From NCBI GenBank assembly GCA_964610765.1, contig CAZSWS010000020.1, positions 1-35,885 of the forward strand: a stretch of DNA of 35,885 nt, given 5' to 3'. Every line of letters starts with the position of its first letter. The stretch's first letter is position 1. A program made the translations under genes and the position numbers. The DNA is from CAZSWS01 sp964610765 (GTDB taxonomy: Bacteria > Bacteroidota > Bacteroidia > Bacteroidales > Tannerellaceae). The notes beneath the pieces are model-generated. The model worked only from the letters and a program-made list of their open reading frames with translations. It ran no database searches and was not told the DNA's origin. Below, one piece after another: positions 31,821-35,885 of this stretch.

Positions 31821-32375
31821 ATGAAAATAACAGAAGATAAATTTGTCACCATAACATACGATCTGTATGTTGGTGAAGGAGAAGAACGTGAATTGATGGA
31901 GCAAGCTACCAAAGAAATGCCGTTGCAGTTTATTTTTGGTACAGGTACAATGCTTCCTGCTTTTGAAAAAGCGGTAAATGGTTTAGAGACTAATAGTGAG
32001 TTTAGCTTTACCATCCTTCCGGAAGATGCTTACGGGGCGTACGAAGAGGCTAACGTATTGGAGTTGCCCAAAAACATGTTTGAGATCGAAGGTAAATTCG
32101 ATGACGAGATGGTGAAAGAAGGAAACCTTCTTCCTATGATGGATGCCGATGGAAATCGTATAAATGGAATGGTGCTAAGTGTCCAAGATGATGTGGTCAG
32201 CATGGATTTTAATCATCCCTTATCCGGTGAGACATTGCATTTTCAAGGTAAAGTTATAGAAGTACGTGAGCCTACTCCGGAAGACATGAAGGCTTTGATG
32301 GGCGCAGGATGCGGTAGTTGTTCAGGCGGTGATTGCGACGATTCTTGCGGAGGTGGAAGCTGCGGTTGTCATTAA
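31821..32375 (+). CDS. slyD: SlyD-type FKBP prolyl isomerase with Cys-rich metal-binding tail
   Basis: A 184-residue peptidyl-prolyl isomerase and chaperone. The FKBP half includes FVTITYDLYVGEGEERELMEQ and the GTGTMLPAFEKAVNGL loop; the insert-in-flap chaperone domain is about 70-125; LSGETLHFQGKVIEVREPT closes the FKBP fold. The tail (163-184) holds six cysteines (164, 167, 172, 176, 181, 183) and a final His184 in a Gly-rich setting. Such tails bind nickel and other metals in SlyD proteins. aroC starts 40 nt downstream without a terminator between them. Confidence 0.95.
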   Translation: MKITEDKFVTITYDLYVGEGEERELMEQATKEMPLQFIFGTGTMLPAFEKAVNGLETNSEFSFTILPEDAYGAYEEANVLELPKNMFEIEGKFDDEMVKEGNLLPMMDADGNRINGMVLSVQDDVVSMDFNHPLSGETLHFQGKVIEVREPTPEDMKALMGAGCGSCSGGDCDDSCGGGSCGCH

Positions 32376-32415
32376 TGGATTGATCGGGGTTATTAAGCTT
32401 TTAAGATAAAGAGGA

Positions 32416-33489
32416 ATGAATACATTCGGGTATTTGTATCGGTTGACCTCGTTTGGAGAATCCCATGGATTAGGAATTGGAGGTGTTATAGATGGTTGTC
32501 CTGCCGGGATATCATTGGATATACCTTTTATCCAAAACGAATTGAGTCGACGAAGACCCGGACAGTCTAAAGTTACTACTCCTAGAGAGGAAAAAGACGA
32601 AGTGCAATTCCTTTCAGGTATATACGAGGGGAAAACAACCGGTGCACCAATAGCTTTTGTTATCTGGAACAAGAACCATCATTCTGCCGATTACGACGAA
32701 ATGATGCATGTTTATCGCCCTTCCCATGCTGACTATACGTATGAGAAAAAGTACGGAGTGCGTGACCCCCGAGGAGGGGGGCGTTCGTCTGCACGTGAGA
32801 CCATAGCTCGAGTAGTGGCAGGAGCAATTGCTAAACTTGCTCTCAAGCAATATCATATTCGTATTGACGCATTTACTTCACAGGTAGGTGAGATAAAGCT
32901 TGAACAACCGTATACAGCCTATGATTTGTCAACTAGAGAAGATTCAATCGTTCGTTGTCCGGATGTAGAAACATCTGAGCGAATGATTGCCTTGATAGAA
33001 GAAGTTAAGGACGAGGGTGATACGGTGGGAGGAGTGGTTACCTGTGTAATACAAGGTGCACCCGTAGGTTTAGGTGAGCCTGTCTTTGACAAATTGCATG
33101 CCGTGTTAGGGCACGCTATGCTGTCGATAAATGCTGTTAAAGGCTTTGAGTATGGTGATGGTTTTGATGCAGCTCGTTATCGGGGTTCGGAAAGGAATGA
33201 CTCTTTTTATAATGAAGGAGGCGAAATCGCTACTCGAACGAATCACTCCGGTGGTATTCAGGGTGGTATTTCTAATGGTCAGGATATTTATTTCAGAGTT
33301 GCCTTTAAATCGGTTGCAACGATTTTAAGGAATCAGCCTACGGTTGATAAGAGCGGAAAAGAAGTGACGCTTAAAGCCAAAGGAAGGCATGATCCTTGCG
33401 TTGTGCCACGTGCAGTACCCATTGTTGAGTCAATGGCTGCCATGACGATTTTAGATTTTATTCTTCGAGCAGGACTAAAGCCTCAATAA
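32416..33489 (+). CDS. aroC: Chorismate synthase
   Basis: A 357-residue enzyme converting EPSP to chorismate with reduced FMN, the last step of the shikimate pathway. GESHG (His17), RRRPGQSKVTTPR, RPSHADYTY, RDPRGGGRSSARET, RTNHSGGIQGGISNG and RHDPCVVPRAVPIVE are the family signatures, and both catalytic histidine regions are intact. It probably shares the slyD transcript and ends at a two-way terminator. Confidence 0.99.
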   Translation: MNTFGYLYRLTSFGESHGLGIGGVIDGCPAGISLDIPFIQNELSRRRPGQSKVTTPREEKDEVQFLSGIYEGKTTGAPIAFVIWNKNHHSADYDEMMHVYRPSHADYTYEKKYGVRDPRGGGRSSARETIARVVAGAIAKLALKQYHIRIDAFTSQVGEIKLEQPYTAYDLSTREDSIVRCPDVETSERMIALIEEVKDEGDTVGGVVTCVIQGAPVGLGEPVFDKLHAVLGHAMLSINAVKGFEYGDGFDAARYRGSERNDSFYNEGGEIATRTNHSGGIQGGISNGQDIYFRVAFKSVATILRNQPTVDKSGKEVTLKAKGRHDPCVVPRAVPIVESMAAMTILDFILRAGLKPQ

Positions 33490-33516
33490 GAAAGATAGAG
33501 ACATATGTTGATATAC

Positions 33517-33550
33517 AAAAAGACTACCGACTTTGCGGTAGTCTTTTTTT
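33517..33550. terminator. Bidirectional intrinsic terminator between aroC and the TonB receptor gene
   Basis: AAAAAGACTACCG (33517-33529) pairs with CGGTAGTCTTTTT (33536-33548), a perfect 13-bp stem with a 6-nt loop, then more T. It suits both converging genes. Confidence 0.9.
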
Positions 33551-33563
33551 ATAAAGGGGGTTG

Positions 33564-35885
33564 CTATAGAAGATTTCCAATTTTGAACCCAACGTATAGA
33601 GTTCTGGGAAGGCTCGGACCGTAGATGTATGACGGGTCACGGTCGATGCCTTTATCGAAGTCACTTTGGTATGAGTTGAAGATGTTTTTCATACCCGCAT
33701 GCCATTCAATCGTCACTGTCTCTGAAATTTTCATGTCATAATGTAGCTTTATACCTAGGTCGGCAAAAGCTTTTGATTTTCGAAGTTCTCCGGCTTCGGG
33801 CTTTTCTATTTCCGGTCCATAATAAGGGATAAGCATTTTCCTGGTATAATTAGCCATGAACGAAACTCCAAAGTTTTTCACAAACTCCCAGTCGGCCATA
33901 AAATATCCGTATGTGTCCGGCGTTCTGAAGAATTTCTTTTCATCAAAGTCGTTGTCCGGAATTTTATAGCGACTTGTTTGAACCGTAAAACCGCCGTTGA
34001 GTGAAAGGTTTTCAGACGTAGCTAATTTAAACTCTACATTAAGACCGGCAATCGTAGCTCCACCTTTCGAGTTTTCGCGGGTATAGATGACCACTCCGTT
34101 CTCATCCGGTTCAATAGGACTTTTTCTGAAAGGATTGTGCAGCTTGTTTACAAAACCCTCCAGCAGGAAGTTTGTATTGGTTCTTCCCAGGCGTTTGTTG
34201 AAGTCGAAAGACAAGGTCACGCTAGTGCTGTTTTCTTGCTTTAGATCCGGGGCATTCTTGTGGATTACTTGTCTTGAACCCGATGTGTCAACATGTAGGT
34301 CTTCATCAAATATTTGAGGTGCTCGATATCCCCTGGATACGCCTAGTCGGGCTTGTAAATAGGAGGTAACGTCATACATGAGATTGGCTCTGGGAATAAA
34401 CACCGTGCCTGATTTGTCGCTATCAGTCGCTTCTTTATTTTTCACTGAGTAATGTTCCACTCTGGCTCCTGCAAGCAGTTTGAACAGCCCCAGACGAATT
34501 TCGTATTGGGCAAATGCGCCGGTTGTAGCTAGTGACTGATTGGAAACGATGCGATTGGGTATATGTTCAACCGTCAGTTCACCCGATTCGTCCACGCCAT
34601 ACTCCGGATATCCTAGCTTGGTGTCTATAAGGCTAGACTTTGTATGTTCGACGCCTGCAATTAGGGAATTGTTCGGGTTGAATACGGCTTTATACTGAGT
34701 GCCTAGGTTGTAGGTTTTATCTTTGCTGTTTCCGTAGTCGCTGAGCGATTGATTAGCACCGTAATAAGAGTCTCTGTCTAAGTATTGACCGGATCCGAAG
34801 AGAGTGAATAGGTCACTTTCTCTTAGATATTGCTCAAAAGTGATTGCGCCGGTTGTCATGTTGTGTTTAACCGCCTCCGCCACATCTCGTTCGTGATGCG
34901 GTAAGTTCTGTTTATTTCCTCCGTCACGCTGTTCGCGTATATTGAAAAAGTCCAGGCTTATTTTGCTTCGATAAGCCGGGCGATGAAATAGACGAGCACC
35001 GATAACAGTGTTCTTCATAGGTGCTAGTTCAGAATAATCATCTCCATTCGCATCAAACATTTTCCGGTCGCGCATATTTCCGAACACGGCTATACCTGTG
35101 CGATGATCGGAGGTGACTAATGAAGCATTAAACGTTGCGTTGTAGTCGGGTTTAGGGCCGTTCGAGTTTTTGACACCGATGCCTGTAAAAGCAGTGCTTA
35201 GTCCTGCTTCGAATGAATTAATCTTGGGGTCTTTTAATATAAGGTTGATGGTGCCGGCAATGGCATTTGAACCATATAGGACAGAGCCCCCTCCGCGTAC
35301 TACCTCAATGCGCTCCAACATATTGGCAGGGATTAACTCTAGCCCATAAACACCGGCTAGTCCACTAAAGATAGGGCGGCTGTTGATAAGTATTTGTGAA
35401 TAGGGTCCCTCCATACCATTCATCCTAACTTGTGAAAAACCACAGTTTTGGCAATCGTTTTCGTAGCGTAAGCCGGTAGCAAAATTGAGTCCTTCTCCTA
35501 AAACGACCGACTGAGTGTTGCTCAATGTTTTAGGGCTTAGGGTATTGACAATGACTAATGCTTCACTTCGTTTTTGATTAGTTCGCCCGGCAGTGACGAC
35601 AACCTCTTCCAGATTGAGTGCATCTTCCTCTAACTCGAAGTTGAGTTCAGTTGTTTCTCCGCTACGTATGGATATGGTACGCGTGAGTGGCTTGTATCCA
35701 AGTCCTTCTGCTGAAATGGTTAAGTCGCCTTCCGGAAGGTTGTTGAGCGTGTATTTACCGCTTTCGTCTGTCGCTGTACCTACGGTAGTGCTTTTTACAA
35801 ACACGTTGATATACGTGATGTTTTCTCCGGTGTTTTTGTTTGTTACCTGCCCTTGAATGCTGATTTCGTCTCGTTTGTTCTTGGC
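33564..35885 (-). CDS. TonB-dependent outer membrane receptor (5' end outside the window)
   Basis: 773 residues are visible; the reading frame stays open to the right edge, so the signal peptide and true start are missing. A carboxypeptidase-regulatory-like domain (ISIQGQVTNKNTGENITY to about residue 90) is followed by an acidic linker, the plug (about 95-215, with IEVVRGGGSVLYGSNAIAG) and a 22-strand-type barrel. The plug has CQNCGFSQVRMNGMEG with cysteines at visible residues 145 and 148. In the barrel YRAPQIFDEDLH and NAPDLKQEN resemble the FRAP/NPNL boxes of haem and other receptors. The ligand is unknown: haem, another metal complex or cobalamin are open possibilities. No SusD partner lies downstream. 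Confidence 0.92.
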   Translation of the reverse strand, partial: AKNKRDEISIQGQVTNKNTGENITYINVFVKSTTVGTATDESGKYTLNNLPEGDLTISAEGLGYKPLTRTISIRSGETTELNFELEEDALNLEEVVVTAGRTNQKRSEALVIVNTLSPKTLSNTQSVVLGEGLNFATGLRYENDCQNCGFSQVRMNGMEGPYSQILINSRPIFSGLAGVYGLELIPANMLERIEVVRGGGSVLYGSNAIAGTINLILKDPKINSFEAGLSTAFTGIGVKNSNGPKPDYNATFNASLVTSDHRTGIAVFGNMRDRKMFDANGDDYSELAPMKNTVIGARLFHRPAYRSKISLDFFNIREQRDGGNKQNLPHHERDVAEAVKHNMTTGAITFEQYLRESDLFTLFGSGQYLDRDSYYGANQSLSDYGNSKDKTYNLGTQYKAVFNPNNSLIAGVEHTKSSLIDTKLGYPEYGVDESGELTVEHIPNRIVSNQSLATTGAFAQYEIRLGLFKLLAGARVEHYSVKNKEATDSDKSGTVFIPRANLMYDVTSYLQARLGVSRGYRAPQIFDEDLHVDTSGSRQVIHKNAPDLKQENSTSVTLSFDFNKRLGRTNTNFLLEGFVNKLHNPFRKSPIEPDENGVVIYTRENSKGGATIAGLNVEFKLATSENLSLNGGFTVQTSRYKIPDNDFDEKKFFRTPDTYGYFMADWEFVKNFGVSFMANYTRKMLIPYYGPEIEKPEAGELRKSKAFADLGIKLHYDMKISETVTIEWHAGMKNIFNSYQSDFDKGIDRDPSYIYGPSLPRTLYVGFKIGNLL

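Noticed and set aside
33131..33328. Reading frame inside aroC in another frame on the same strand.
   Set aside because: It is fully covered by a conserved enzyme gene and resembles no protein family.

Overview
The window looks like chromosomal DNA from a member of the order Bacteroidales. The ribosomal proteins, enolase, SecY and LpxK resemble Bacteroides-type sequences as I remember them. Most start codons have no Shine-Dalgarno (SD) sequence. Several promoters match the Bacteroidetes pattern TTG / 18-20 bp / TAnnTTTG. The genes at the left end have Bacteroidetes-style export signals. I cannot fix the genus.

Layout. (1) Positions 1-4400: two secreted glycoside hydrolases, a GH35 beta-galactosidase and a GH50-like (agarase-type) enzyme, probably the end of a galactan-use locus that continues to the left. 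(2) 4500-6033: a lipoprotein with a C-terminal TlpA/thioredoxin domain and its own promoter. (3) 6160-24411: one uninterrupted str-S10-spc-alpha supercluster in one direction, rpsL to rplQ, with fusA, secY, map, infA, rpmJ and rpoA. It starts at two tandem promoters and ends at an intrinsic terminator; tuf and adk are absent. (4) 24604-25942: enolase with its own leader and a two-way terminator. (5) 26009-28534, minus strand: lpxK-thiL-crcB (lipid A kinase, thiamine-phosphate kinase, fluoride channel). (6) 28763-29859, minus strand: class II fructose-bisphosphate aldolase. (7) 30031-30129: a four-copy 22-bp palindromic repeat array between fba and a DUF418 membrane protein gene. (8) 31821-33489: a SlyD-type prolyl isomerase and chorismate synthase. 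(9) 33564 to the right edge, minus strand: a TonB-dependent receptor whose 5' end lies outside the window.

The protein genes are mostly well-known families. The less explained material is non-coding. The region before rpsD can fold into three nested helices whose apical loop carries CACCTCCT, the anti-SD sequence of 16S rRNA. The 22-bp repeat array after the DUF418 gene is the second. Hairpins in the rpsL-rpsG and rpsN-rpsH gaps may be ribosomal-protein feedback sites. Only three genes of the ribosomal cluster (rplW, rplF, rpmD) have convincing SD sequences. No tRNA, rRNA, CRISPR array or insertion sequence was seen.
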